Part shown: positions 50,697 through 59,387 of the stretch, piece after piece | How the letters are laid out: each line of letters begins with the position of its first letter | How positions within the stretch are numbered: position 1 is the first letter of the stretch | Source of the DNA: JABWCQ01 sp964587105 | GTDB taxonomy: Bacteria > Electryoneota > RPQS01 | Direction: 5' to 3' | Assembly: GCA_964587105.1 (NCBI GenBank) | Contig: CAZPKG010000006.1 | Location: 135,578-199,577, forward strand | DNA length: 64,000 nt | Program-made: the position numbers and the translations under genes | Notes under the pieces: model-generated | What the model saw: only the letters and a program-made list of their open reading frames with translations | The model's database searches: none | Told to the model about the DNA's origin: nothing

Positions 50697-51812
50697 TCAG
50701 CTTAGCCGGACCGGCATGATCAGCATCAGCAGGTCTTCATGTTCTTCCTGTTCGGTCGGCTTGACGATACCCGCCGAGGTCGCAGAGCCCAGCTCAAAGC
50801 GCACGTCCGGCGTGTCAATCTGACGAAGCATGTCTTGTACGTAGGTTGCGTTATAGCCGATATCCATCGGATCGCCGGTAAATTCACAGGCAATCGTTTC
50901 AAAGCCTTCATTGCCCTGCTCGATGTCCTCGACTTTGATTTGCAGCGTCTCTTTTTCGACATGGACTCGCACTTGCCGCGAAATCTCGTTGGCAAAAATA
51001 TTGGCGCGGCGAATCGCTGAGAATAGCGAATCGAGGCCAACAGTCAGCACCTGCTTGTTTTCTGTCGGAATAACCGCGTCGTAGTTGGGATAGCGGCCTT
51101 CAATCAAGCGAGTAATCAGCGTAGTATTGCCCGCACGGAAACCAAGCTGTGATCCGGCAAATCCGATCTCCATTTCGCCTTCGCCTTCAGCGATTCGCTG
51201 TACCGCCTGCATCGCTTTCGAGGGGACAATCGCGGTTTGCGTGTCACCCTTGAAGCCGTCCGACTTCGTGCCGATCTTCACCAAACGGTGACCGTCGGTC
51301 GAGACCAGACGGAAATGCTCTTTGGACAGTTCAAGAAATACACCGGTCAATTGCGGGCGCAATTCATCGCGCGACACCGCAAACAAAACTTTGCTGATCA
51401 TGCGGCGCAGTTTGTTGCGCGGCATTTTGAACGTCGAAGTTTCAGAAAGCTGTGGAACTTGCGGATACACATCCACCGATTCCGCTGAACACTGATATTT
51501 CTTGCCTTCGGTGTCGGTAATCGTGATGCGATGCTCTTTGCTCGCTTCAATCGAAACCGTCACATCGGGAAGTCCGCGCATCAATTCCAAAAACTTGCGG
51601 GAAGGCAGCAAGGTGCGTCCGTCTTTTTGTCCTTGCACTTCAAGCTCAGTCTGCATCGTGACTTCGATATCAGACCCGGTCAGAGTAAGCTTATTTCCTT
51701 TCAGTTCTGCCAAAAAGTGCGACAGCACCGGCATCGGGCTTTTTTGCGGGACAACCGTGGAGAGCGGCGCGAGTGCTGCCGCTAAGCTGCTTTGTGGAGC
51801 GGAAAATTTCAT
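50697..51812 (-). CDS. dnaN: DNA polymerase III beta subunit (sliding clamp)
   Basis: A 371-residue sliding clamp with three related domains: MKFSAPQSSLAAALAPLSTV starts domain 1, NKLRRMISKVLFAVSRDELRP domain 2 and LFSAIRRANIFANE domain 3. The end LLMLIMPVRLS is the standard clamp C-terminus (MPVR/MPMR) that forms the peptide-binding cleft. It tethers polymerase III to DNA. dnaA is upstream across a gap of 243 bases; recF, which normally follows, is not present. Confidence 0.97.
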   Translation of the reverse strand: MKFSAPQSSLAAALAPLSTVVPQKSPMPVLSHFLAELKGNKLTLTGSDIEVTMQTELEVQGQKDGRTLLPSRKFLELMRGLPDVTVSIEASKEHRITITDTEGKKYQCSAESVDVYPQVPQLSETSTFKMPRNKLRRMISKVLFAVSRDELRPQLTGVFLELSKEHFRLVSTDGHRLVKIGTKSDGFKGDTQTAIVPSKAMQAVQRIAEGEGEMEIGFAGSQLGFRAGNTTLITRLIEGRYPNYDAVIPTENKQVLTVGLDSLFSAIRRANIFANEISRQVRVHVEKETLQIKVEDIEQGNEGFETIACEFTGDPMDIGYNATYVQDMLRQIDTPDVRFELGSATSAGIVKPTEQEEHEDLLMLIMPVRLS

Positions 51813-52055
51813 GTAGCGTTTCTGATTCTGTAGATAGAGAGAAGAGATTAAAAGAAATTGGTAGTCGTAACAGAGTGAGTGAATTCGTGGACAACTCCGC
51901 TTACTCCTTAGTTTTGCGGAACTCTGTCATCTGCACAACCGAGTGCACGGTATCTGTTACTTGTCCCCTCAAGGCTCAATGTCCCCAATTTCCCGCCAAC
52001 CATCCCCCGTCGTTCACTCCGCGAGTCGATATCTCTCGCGCTTGCCAACAGCTAT
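51813..52055. other. dnaA-dnaN intergenic region
   Basis: No gene is seen here. A CTATTCACA (52052-52060, overlapping the dnaA stop) differs from the DnaA box TTATNCACA at one position only, and GTTGTCCAC on the minus strand near 51890 is weaker. The region may hold the dnaN promoter, but I cannot fix one. Confidence 0.4.
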
Positions 52056-53486
52056 TCACATACTTGTCCGCATAATCGGACCGAGCGAAAGACGGCGTTC
52101 CAAATCATTTAATGCCGAGACCGTTTGCACTTCATCTGTTTTGCGCAAATCTGTGATTGTATCGCGCGCATGTATAACAGTTGAGTGATCGCGTCCTCCA
52201 AAAAATCCGCCGATAGTTTTCAGAGAATGCTCGGTGAGTTCAGTCATTAGATACATCGCAACCATTCGCGCGTAAGCAATTTCTTTTTTGCGTGTCTTGC
52301 CGCGCAGCGCGTCTTGGCTAACTCTGAAGTAATCTGCCACAGTCTGCTGAATCAATTCAACCGGCGGCCGTCCCGTGCGCTTTCCGGTCTTTTCTTGAAT
52401 CACTCGCTGAGCCAGTTCAAGTGTGGCAGGCACTCGTCCAAACTGACAATGTGCAACTAACGCGGCGAATGCTCCTTCGAGTTCTCTAACATTACTCGTG
52501 ATGTGAGTCGAGAGCAGATCCGCAACATCTAAAGGAAGCGGGAAGTTTTCAAATTTTGCGCGATCCTGCAAAATCGCCAACCGCGTTTCATACGTCGGCG
52601 GATTTACGTTGGTCACGAGCCCCGAATCAAAGCGTGAGATCAATCGTTCGTCAAATCCCGCCAGCTCATGCACCGGACGGTCAGACGTCATCACGATTCT
52701 TCGACCACTCTGATGCAATGCGTTAAAGGCATGGAAAAATTCTGTCTGCGTTCTTTCTTTCGTGGCAAAGAATTGAATATCATCCACGAGCAACAGATCG
52801 ACATTGCGATACTTGTCTGCAAAGTCGGAGCCTTGCTGTGTTCTCACAGATTGAATAAAATCTTGTGTGAAGCGCTCGGATGAGACGTATCTAACTCGGA
52901 TACCATCATTGCGACGCACGGACAGCACGCGATTGCCGATCGATTGAAGCAGATGAGTCTTGCCCAAACCGGTGCCGCCATAGATCAACAGCGGATTCCA
53001 CAGCGTGGGCCGCGATAAATCAGAGATTGCAAGGCACGCAGCGCGCGCAAAGCTGTTGCAATCTCCTTCGATGAAGTTCTCAAAACGATAGCGCGGATTC
53101 AGATTCGCTTCCGCGGCCGCATCAGCCACGCTTACGGTGTGACTGTTTGAGCCGTTCGATTCGACCGGGTTAACCGGAGCCGGAGCGGTGAAGCGCAGGT
53201 TCCGTTGGCGCGGAATTTCGCCGGCGCCTTGGACACGGATCCGCACACGCACCGGTTCGCCCGTATTCTCGAGGGCGACGGCTTCTAAGCCCGGCACAAA
53301 GTGTTCTTCGACGAACTCGCGGTGGAACTTGGAGGGGGCAAGCAGAGTCAGAACGCGGTCTTCAAGCTTTTCGGGCTTGAGAGTTTCTATCCAGGAGCTG
53401 AATGTCGTCTCGGAGACCGAGGGCGCAACCGCAGACATAATTGCGGTCCACAATTCAGACGCTGGAATCGCTGCAACAGAAGCCAT
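52056..53486 (-). CDS. dnaA: Chromosomal replication initiator DnaA
   Basis: A 476-residue DnaA from the ATG at 53486 (MASVAAIPASELWTAIMSAV). Domain I is at 1-80; the AAA+ domain starts at NPRYRFENFIEGDCN, with Walker A YGGTGLGKTH and Walker B LLLVDDIQFF; the domain IV DnaA signature is GGFFGGRDHSTVIHARDTI. It binds DnaA boxes at oriC, opens the origin and loads the helicase with DciA. It is transcribed away from rpmH. The upstream frame extension (21 codons) lacks homology and is excluded. Confidence 0.97.
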   Translation of the reverse strand: MASVAAIPASELWTAIMSAVAPSVSETTFSSWIETLKPEKLEDRVLTLLAPSKFHREFVEEHFVPGLEAVALENTGEPVRVRIRVQGAGEIPRQRNLRFTAPAPVNPVESNGSNSHTVSVADAAAEANLNPRYRFENFIEGDCNSFARAACLAISDLSRPTLWNPLLIYGGTGLGKTHLLQSIGNRVLSVRRNDGIRVRYVSSERFTQDFIQSVRTQQGSDFADKYRNVDLLLVDDIQFFATKERTQTEFFHAFNALHQSGRRIVMTSDRPVHELAGFDERLISRFDSGLVTNVNPPTYETRLAILQDRAKFENFPLPLDVADLLSTHITSNVRELEGAFAALVAHCQFGRVPATLELAQRVIQEKTGKRTGRPPVELIQQTVADYFRVSQDALRGKTRKKEIAYARMVAMYLMTELTEHSLKTIGGFFGGRDHSTVIHARDTITDLRKTDEVQTVSALNDLERRLSLGPIMRTSM

Positions 53487-53585
53487 AGGCGAGAATAGAA
53501 TATAGTTGCAAAAGTGGAGAGAAACACGGAGGATAACTCCGCATAACATGAGGGTTTAGGAGCTTTCCTCACGCGACGGGCTCAT

Positions 53586-53613
53586 AATATAACACATCCA
53601 CACCGATTGTCAA
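53586..53613 (-). promoter_or_regulatory. dnaA promoter with embedded DnaA-box-like site
   Basis: On the minus strand TTGACA (53613-53608) and TATATT (53591-53586) are 16 bases apart. The spacer contains TGTGGATGT (53603-53595), which matches the inverted DnaA box TGTGGATAA in its first seven bases. The start site would be near 53579, about 93 bases before the dnaA ATG. Autoregulation by DnaA is inferred. Confidence 0.7.
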
Positions 53614-54013
53614 CGAGAATAACTCCTCTTTTTACTCGCACTTACAATCGTTAGAGAGTTGTTAATTCGTGCTCTGTTGCCATTGACGTCTCATATGTTA
53701 GAGAGGCAACGGCCCATTCAGAGGCTATATCAACTTTTACTCATTCTATGGGTCATAATTTCCCTTGTTTTTATGCGCAAACAATTTTGGCAACTCTTGC
53801 CGACCCACGACAGGACGCACATTTATACATCTGCAAGTAAACAAGTGAATACGCATACACGACTCCGAGCAACGCCGGCGCGCTTCCCGCAACATGCCTC
53901 CAAAACAGATAGATAGCCTCTCATAAACTTTGACGCAGTTGATAAAACACAATAGTTTACAAATCAAAGAAAAACAAAACCCGCTTTAGATGCGGTTGCC
54001 AATGTACGGGGAT
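53614..54013. other. Candidate replication origin (oriC) region
   Basis: This A+T-rich gap between divergent dnaA and rpmH holds no gene that I can support. Degenerate DnaA-box-like words occur (TTATACATC at 53823-53831; GGAGGATAA at 53529-53537 in the dnaA leader; the box in the dnaA promoter). The segment GATAAAACACAATAGTTTAC and following (53941-53975) is very A+T-rich and could be the unwinding element. CCGC/GCGG arms near 53985-54000 form a weak hairpin. Position at the strand switch supports the assignment; no perfect TTATCCACA was seen. Confidence 0.55.
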
Positions 54014-54041
54014 TTGTCTATTTTGCAGGTTCGCCTACAAT
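54014..54041 (+). promoter_or_regulatory. Promoter for the rpmH-rnpA-yidD-yidC unit
   Basis: TTGTCT (54014-54019) and TACAAT (54036-54041) are 16 bases apart. Transcription would start near 54048, about 30 bases before the rpmH ATG. A second weaker pair, TTGACG (53930) and TAGTTT (53953), is also possible. Confidence 0.5.
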
Positions 54042-54077
54042 CGGAACAAATAAATCAAAATACACCAAGTCTGAGCC

Positions 54078-54230
54078 ATGAGCAAAAGAACTTATCAGCC
54101 CTCAAATCGCCGTCGCAAGAACCGTCATGGTTTCCGTGAGCGGATGGCAACCAAGAATGGACGCGCGGTGCTTGCACGTCGTCGCGCCAAAGGTCGCAAA
54201 CGCCTGACAGTCTCGGATGAGCGAAACTAA
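54078..54230 (+). CDS. rpmH: 50S ribosomal protein L34
   Basis: The short frame encodes 50 residues: MSKRTYQPSNRRRKNRHGF, then RERMATKNGRAVLARRRAK and GRKRLTVSDERN. This is the conserved L34 sequence (KRTYQPS...HGFR.RM.T..GR.VL..RR.KGRK.L). L34 is the smallest large-subunit protein and normally opens the rpmH-rnpA-yidD-yidC unit, as here. The rnpA start lies inside its last codons. Confidence 0.98.
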   Translation: MSKRTYQPSNRRRKNRHGFRERMATKNGRAVLARRRAKGRKRLTVSDERN

Positions 54231-54548
54231 GTTCCGATCTTCCGAGCGCCTGTCGGGCCGTTCGGAGCTGGAACGGGTACGTAAAATGGGCCAGCGACGG
54301 ACACTTCCGGAGCTGGTTCTTTTTTTTTGCCCGGGCAGCCCGAGCGCAAGCTCGCTTGTGCTGCCATGCGCAAAGTCGGAAATGCGCCGGAGCGCAACCG
54401 CCATCGACGCAAACTCAAAGAATTCTATCGCTTAAACAAGCATCTCTGGCCCGAAGGCACACACTTCTTCGCCCTCTTCCGCCAGTCCGTTTCCGATTGG
54501 AACGACTTTGAAACAAAGCTCAGCGCCCTACTTTCAAAGCTCTCATAA
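54217..54548 (+). CDS. rnpA: Ribonuclease P protein component, split by a frameshift in a T9 tract
   Basis: Two frames together make one RnpA. The first (from the ATG at 54217, overlapping rpmH by 14 bases) gives FRSSERLSGRSELERV and LPELVLFF. The second, reached by a shift at the T9 run 54320-54328, gives MRKVGNAPERNRHRRKLKEF and YRLNKHLWP, which is the RnpA RNA-binding motif (VGNAVxRNRxKRxxRE). If the tract held ten T residues the reading would run straight through to 54548. RNase P protein is essential, so either the sequence lacks one base or the cell restores the frame by slippage at the tract. Without restoration the first frame would end near 54435. Confidence 0.85.
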
Positions 54549-54590
54549 TCTGCCTTTCTCGTTTCCTATTTCACATTTCCAAATCTTGTT

Positions 54591-54821
54591 GTGTCCTGGC
54601 TTCTGATCCAGCTCATCCGTGCTTATCAGGTGACGCTTGGCCCGCATCTGGGCGGTCGCTGCAGGTTCACCCCGACTTGTTCGGAGTACGCCATAGAAGC
54701 ACTTAATAAAAAAGGATTTGTCAAAGGTTTTGCATTATCAATTCGCAGGGTCGTCAAGTGCGGCCCCTGGCATCCCGGTGGCGTGGACAATGTTCCAGAG
54801 TCAAAGGGAACAATAATTTAA
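54591..54821 (+). CDS. yidD: Membrane protein insertion efficiency factor YidD
   Basis: A 76-residue YidD with LIRAYQVTLGP, CRFTPTCSEYAIEAL and KCGPWHPGGVDNVP, the family signature with its conserved cysteines. YidD assists YidC in membrane protein insertion. The start is a GTG at 54591 (VSWLLIQLIRAYQ). It lies between rnpA and yidC as in most bacteria. Confidence 0.95.
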   Translation: MSWLLIQLIRAYQVTLGPHLGGRCRFTPTCSEYAIEALNKKGFVKGFALSIRRVVKCGPWHPGGVDNVPESKGTII

Positions 54822-54833
54822 CAAAGCAACACA

Positions 54834-56567
54834 GTGTTTGATCGCAATACCATCATCGCCCTTGTCATCGTCGGTCTGATCGTCCTGCTTATTCCGCAAT
54901 ATTATAAGCTGATCACTCCGCCCGCCCCGCCCCAGACAGAATCTGTTACCGAAAAGACAAACACCGCAAAAACAGCGGATAAGGTCGCTGATGAGGCGAT
55001 CAAAGCGGCCCCGGTTGATTCAGCCTTGATCTTACAGGCGACTGGCGCGGATTCTGTTCCCGCCAAGCCCTACACCTCAGAATTGGTCGAAATCGAAACT
55101 CCGAAGTTCAAGCTGTGGATCGGCAGCGATGGCCGTCCGACGAGTTACATACTCAATGAATACAAGCTGAAAGCCGGGCCGCCCGTCAATCTTCATGCGA
55201 TGGCGACGGACAAAGACTCGGCCATTGGCTCGTGGGATATCGATTTAGGTTCGCGCAATCTGCCGAGCCTACGCAAGGTTCATTTCGAGTCGAGTACGCC
55301 AAGATTGTACGTCCCCAGCGGTCGCGATTCGGTTGAGCTGACTTGGGTTTCGCCGAGTGGTCAATATCTTACTGTTTATTATGTCATTGACGCAGAGCGA
55401 TACGGTTTTGACTTAGCGCTGAAGGCCAACGGCTTCGCCCCGCCCGAAACCCGCGAATACAAGCTGACCTGGCAGGGCGGCGTCCCCACTACCGAGCCGG
55501 ATCCCGCTTCGGACCACGAGTTCGGCGGAGCATACGCAATGGTTGGCGAGGAACTCGAGAACTCGGCGCTCGGTAGCGATCCCAAAGTTGAATTTTCTGC
55601 GACGGGCCGCACCCCCTTCGTGGCCACCCGCTCCAAGTACTTCATTGCCGCGATGATTCCGACAAGCCCCGCCGCTGGAGCTGATGTTTTGGGCCGCACC
55701 CGCGTTGCCGGGGAAAAGTCCATTCCACATATATATGATGCAAGCCTACGCATGCCGTGGGAAGGCGCGGCACTCGAAAGCCGTGTGCAGGTCTATTGGG
55801 GTCCGATCAAGAAGGACAACCTCGAATTCTTCAATGTCGGTTTGGAAGAGACGATGAACTGGGGTTGGCAAATCGTCAAACCGTTCTCGCTCTCTGTGTT
55901 GTGGTTGTTGCAGCAACTCGGCAAGATTATTTCCAACTACGGCATCGTCATTATCATCTTCTCAATCTTGGTCAAGGTTGTGCTTTGGCCGTTGACGAGA
56001 AAATCGCAGATCGCAATGAAGAAGATGGCCGCGTTGAAACCCGAGATCGAAGCGCTGAAAGAGAAGCACGCGAAAAACCCGCAGGCCATGAACTCCGCGA
56101 TGATGGCGCTCTACAAAGAGCGCGGCGCGAATCCGGCGGCGGGTTGTATTCCGATGCTGTTGCAGATGCCGATTCTCTACGGCCTGTTTATCATCTTCCG
56201 TTCGACGATTGAATTTAGACAGGCGCCGTTCTTCGGTTGGATTTCGGATTTGAGTCAGCCGGACTTCATGTTCCACCTGCCGTTCACTATTCCAATGTAC
56301 GGCAGCGGCGTTGGCTTGCTTCCGATTGTGATGGGCGTTTCGCAGTTCTTCATGTCGAAGGCCACACTCACCGATCCGAATCAAAAGGCCATGCTCTACA
56401 TCATGCCGGTGATGATGGTCTTACTGTTCAACAATTTCCCCAGCGGTCTGTCACTTTACTACACGCTGTTCAACGTTTGGGCCATCGTTGAGCAGAAGCT
56501 CATCAAGCTTCCCGAAGAGTTTCCCGCCGCCGTGGTGGTGGAAGACAAGCCGCGCAAGAAGAAATAA
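54834..56567 (+). CDS. yidC: Membrane protein insertase YidC
   Basis: A 577-residue Gram-negative-type YidC: first membrane helix near 8-24 (IIALVIVGLIVLLIPQYY), a large periplasmic beta domain (about 70-340), and the five-helix insertase core (about 350-570) with WGWQIVKPFSLSVLW, IIIFSILVKVVLWPLTRKSQ, NPAAGCIPMLLQMPILYGLF and LFNNFPSGLSLYYTLFN. A lone conserved Arg/Lys-rich C-tail (EDKPRKKK) may touch ribosomes. The start is a GTG at 54834. The periplasmic domain indicates an outer-membrane-bearing cell. A weak hairpin (AGCGGCA...TGCCGCT) follows. Confidence 0.97.
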   Translation: MFDRNTIIALVIVGLIVLLIPQYYKLITPPAPPQTESVTEKTNTAKTADKVADEAIKAAPVDSALILQATGADSVPAKPYTSELVEIETPKFKLWIGSDGRPTSYILNEYKLKAGPPVNLHAMATDKDSAIGSWDIDLGSRNLPSLRKVHFESSTPRLYVPSGRDSVELTWVSPSGQYLTVYYVIDAERYGFDLALKANGFAPPETREYKLTWQGGVPTTEPDPASDHEFGGAYAMVGEELENSALGSDPKVEFSATGRTPFVATRSKYFIAAMIPTSPAAGADVLGRTRVAGEKSIPHIYDASLRMPWEGAALESRVQVYWGPIKKDNLEFFNVGLEETMNWGWQIVKPFSLSVLWLLQQLGKIISNYGIVIIIFSILVKVVLWPLTRKSQIAMKKMAALKPEIEALKEKHAKNPQAMNSAMMALYKERGANPAAGCIPMLLQMPILYGLFIIFRSTIEFRQAPFFGWISDLSQPDFMFHLPFTIPMYGSGVGLLPIVMGVSQFFMSKATLTDPNQKAMLYIMPVMMVLLFNNFPSGLSLYYTLFNVWAIVEQKLIKLPEEFPAAVVVEDKPRKKK

Positions 56568-56856
56568 AAAAGCGGCACCCCCCAAACCGGATGCCGCTCA
56601 AAGAAGTCGCCAGACATTTGTTTTGCCCACCGGCATGGCCATGCTCCGGAGAGTTTATGGCCGTTCTGCCTGGCGTTTCAATGGTTACACGCGAAAATTG
56701 TTAGAAAGGTTCCGGGGCGCGGGTTCCGCCGCCTTTCTGTAGGGGCGGATGGCAATCCGCCCGCGTTAGGCGGGATCGAAAACGCCACGCGCATTGTCAT
56801 CCCGTAGGGATCTATTCAAAGCACCGCACGGACGAAAAGCGTAAACCACAAACACA
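56568..56856. other. Gap between yidC and the next gene
   Basis: I see no gene here; jag, which usually follows yidC, is absent. The gap holds an AGCGGCA...TGCCGCT hairpin (56572-56600) and a family B REP element (56739-56764). The remainder shows no supported structure. Confidence 0.5.
56739..56764 (+). repeat. REP-like element, family B (GTAG + palindrome)
   Basis: GTAG followed by arms GGGCGGAT and ATCCGCCC around GGCA, the same as the in-frame copy at 21531-21556. The GTAG-plus-palindrome shape is typical of REP elements. Confidence 0.85.
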
Positions 56857-57432
56857 TTGGAATTCATCGGTTTCATACTGGCGTTTGTCTCGTTTGGGTA
56901 TGCGCTTTATCAACAAAAGCGTGCCGACAAAGCGAACGCCCTTCTCGCTGAACACATCACCAAAACTGGGGAAACAGTTGTTAATGATGTGCGGTCTATC
57001 TTTGATCGCATAAATAAAGATCAAATTGAGAACACGAATGAAGATGAAACATCGCACGGCAAGAATACACAACGATTCCAAGTAGACTATAAAGATGTAG
57101 ATCACGACGGCAAGAACGAAATTATAGTTCAATATCCTGCCGGGGCACACGGTAATGCCGTACGAATCTTTGGTTGGCGAGACATGGAGTTGGAAGAAAT
57201 AGGTTTTTTAGGTTCCGGTTGCCCCGTTCCAGCAGAATTCAAGGATATTGACAACGACGGCAAACTTGAAATTTTGATAGTGAATACAGATTGGTCGGTT
57301 GATCTGCCTTACTACAATGCACCTAGGCTTACAGATATTTATAAGTGGGATGGCAGAGAGTTTGTTGAAGTCGGCTCTTTCAAGAATTACACCGATGAAG
57401 AATTAGAAGAACGTCGAAGACATCAGGAGTGA
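56857..57432 (+). CDS. Membrane-anchored protein with FG-GAP/VCBS-like repeats
   Basis: A 191-residue protein from a TTG start at 56857. An N-terminal helix (FIGFILAFVSFGYALYQQ) is followed by a short helical stretch and then two Ca-binding-like repeats, DYKDVDHDGKNEIIVQYP and EFKDIDNDGKLEILIVNTD. The rest looks beta-rich. The composition is A+T-rich compared with yidC and mnmE. The stop lies only a few bases before the next ATG. No family is known to me. Confidence 0.7.
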   Translation: MEFIGFILAFVSFGYALYQQKRADKANALLAEHITKTGETVVNDVRSIFDRINKDQIENTNEDETSHGKNTQRFQVDYKDVDHDGKNEIIVQYPAGAHGNAVRIFGWRDMELEEIGFLGSGCPVPAEFKDIDNDGKLEILIVNTDWSVDLPYYNAPRLTDIYKWDGREFVEVGSFKNYTDEELEERRRHQE

Positions 57433-57437
57433 AGCAA

Positions 57438-58172
57438 ATGACAGAAAATTCCACGGTTGCAACTCGGCTAGTCACTATCATAAAGCGAGGTCGAGGGTAT
57501 AATGCGCCTTATCGGCAGTTTATTGGAGATGTCTACAACATCAACCCAAACGATTTGGTTGCAGTTTCTCGCGGCGCAATTTCTATTCAAAGACTTCACG
57601 AGCAGACGACCAAAGCGGTCGAATCAATTGTGAATATCAATCATGAACTCTATTTACGACCGTTGGCAAAACTCAAATTTTTTAAGTCTCAATTCAACTT
57701 GGACAGAACGACAAATGACATATTTCACCCGATTGACGACAATGTAATGATGAGCCTTGAAATGATGGTTGATGTTGTTAATTCAAACTTACCATCAGAA
57801 ATGTTGGAGCTTGAACAAGCGAAAGCGCTTAAAGTTGACACCGAGTTGCTTATCAAAGAAGTTGAAGAGGCTGAAATAAACCTGAAACTAAAAAAACGCC
57901 TACTCGATTCATTGTTAGACATATTGGGATCACTTAATTCTTACGCATTGAATGGCGCAGAAGCGCTCGACTCCGCTCTTGAAAGGTCTATTGGAACGAT
58001 TGTTCTTTCGTCCATGCCAACCCAAAGAGAGATTGTAAGTGATTCCGAAAAGGCAATCGCGCAAAAAGTGTTTGCACATATCGTCAAATATGGAGCACTT
58101 GCCAGCGTTGCCAATTCTCTTGTTCAGCTTGCTGAAAAGGCCGCGACGCTTATTGAGAATCTACCACAATAA
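57438..58172 (+). CDS. Hypothetical helical protein
   Basis: A 244-residue protein from the ATG at 57438 with AGGAG eight bases upstream (a GTG nine bases earlier is in frame). It is largely alpha-helical with a coiled coil around 125-165 (LELEQAKALKVDTELLIKEV, EEAEINLKLKKRLLDSLL) and no membrane helix or known motif. It shares low G+C and tight spacing with the FG-GAP-like gene upstream, so the two probably came in together. Confidence 0.65.
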   Translation: MTENSTVATRLVTIIKRGRGYNAPYRQFIGDVYNINPNDLVAVSRGAISIQRLHEQTTKAVESIVNINHELYLRPLAKLKFFKSQFNLDRTTNDIFHPIDDNVMMSLEMMVDVVNSNLPSEMLELEQAKALKVDTELLIKEVEEAEINLKLKKRLLDSLLDILGSLNSYALNGAEALDSALERSIGTIVLSSMPTQREIVSDSEKAIAQKVFAHIVKYGALASVANSLVQLAEKAATLIENLPQ

Positions 58173-58213
58173 TAGAGCCCATCCCGCCCCCCCACATCAC
58201 CACGACACACACC

Positions 58214-59329
58214 ATGAATCCCGACGAGATCCAAAACGAAAACCCGGAATTGACACCGGACGAAGAACCCGAAAACGCGACCGAATCTTTTTCCACCGAT
58301 TCGCTTGAGCCGTCCGACTCACCCGCGACCGATGCGCATATTACTGCGCCGGTGATTGACCACGAGCGCGCCGCAGAGAATCTCGACAAGATCCGCGCCG
58401 CCATCAAAGCGCTCGACACGGGCCACCTCAAAGACGGTGTGCGCAACTACAAGGAATTTTTCGAGCACGCCAAAGAGGTCGGCAATCTGTTCAAGACGCT
58501 GAAGCCGCTGCCGCATGAAGAGCGCGAAAAACTCTGGCAAGAGTTTAGCGCGTTGTGCGACGACGCGCGCGCGCAGCAAAATTCGGAGCGCGAAGAGCAG
58601 AAGCTTGTGTCGCTCGAACTGCGCGGCAAACTTGAAGCGAAGCTCATCGAGCTTCAGCAAACAGGCCCGAACGCGAAGTTCGCGGATGATTTCAACAAGC
58701 TTGCAGATCAGATGAAAGCGATTCGCGAAGAGTTCAGCGGCACGAAAGAAAAGCAAAGCCCGCTGATTCCCAAAGACCGCGAAGCGCTGTGGAAGCTTTG
58801 GAAGACAGCCGACGACGCGATTTGGTCACACCGCAAAGCCGTGCGCGATGAAAACTACGCGACCGGCAAAGAGCACATGACCGAATGCGCGGAGCTTGCG
58901 GCGAGCGGTGATCCGTTTGATTGTCACAAGAAGATAAAGGATTTGCGTCCGTGGCAGCGCAGCGCGGAACTCGCGCGCGACCAGCGTGACGAGATCCGTA
59001 AGTCGCTCGACGCATCGTGGGACGCCGCCGCCGCGCGTATCGAAAGCGGCCGCGCCGAACGCAAGAAGCAATACGAGCAGTGGACTGAGCGCACGACTGG
59101 ACTTCTTGAAGAGTGGGAAGAGAAGCTCACGAAGATGCGCGACTTCCGCACGAAACTTGAAGAGCAGATCGCGCGCTTGAACGATATGGAGCAAAACGCG
59201 CGCACCGACGAGTTCGCCGATCAGGTCGCCGGCTGGCGCAAAGAAAAGGAAGACAAGCTCGCCGACGTGGACAGAAACTTAGTCGCCCTCGCTGATAAAA
59301 TTGATTCGGTGAAGAAGAGGATGAAGTAG
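58214..59329 (+). CDS. DUF349-like coiled-coil protein
   Basis: A 371-residue acidic and helical protein with an N-terminal low-complexity tail (NPDEIQNENPELTPDEEPEN) and long helices containing LWQEFSALCDDARAQQ and ALWKLWKTADDAIWSHR, the W-rich pattern of DUF349 repeats, with a coiled coil at the end (EEQIARLNDMEQNART, KEKEDKLADVDRNLVALAD). Cytoplasmic, probably structural or stress-related. Its G+C-rich codon use is like the host genes. Confidence 0.6.
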   Translation: MNPDEIQNENPELTPDEEPENATESFSTDSLEPSDSPATDAHITAPVIDHERAAENLDKIRAAIKALDTGHLKDGVRNYKEFFEHAKEVGNLFKTLKPLPHEEREKLWQEFSALCDDARAQQNSEREEQKLVSLELRGKLEAKLIELQQTGPNAKFADDFNKLADQMKAIREEFSGTKEKQSPLIPKDREALWKLWKTADDAIWSHRKAVRDENYATGKEHMTECAELAASGDPFDCHKKIKDLRPWQRSAELARDQRDEIRKSLDASWDAAAARIESGRAERKKQYEQWTERTTGLLEEWEEKLTKMRDFRTKLEEQIARLNDMEQNARTDEFADQVAGWRKEKEDKLADVDRNLVALADKIDSVKKRMK

Positions 59330-59387
59330 GATCGAACGCTCCGCGATTTTTTCTTCGTCACGCGAGTATCGCTATGAACTCTCTCGC

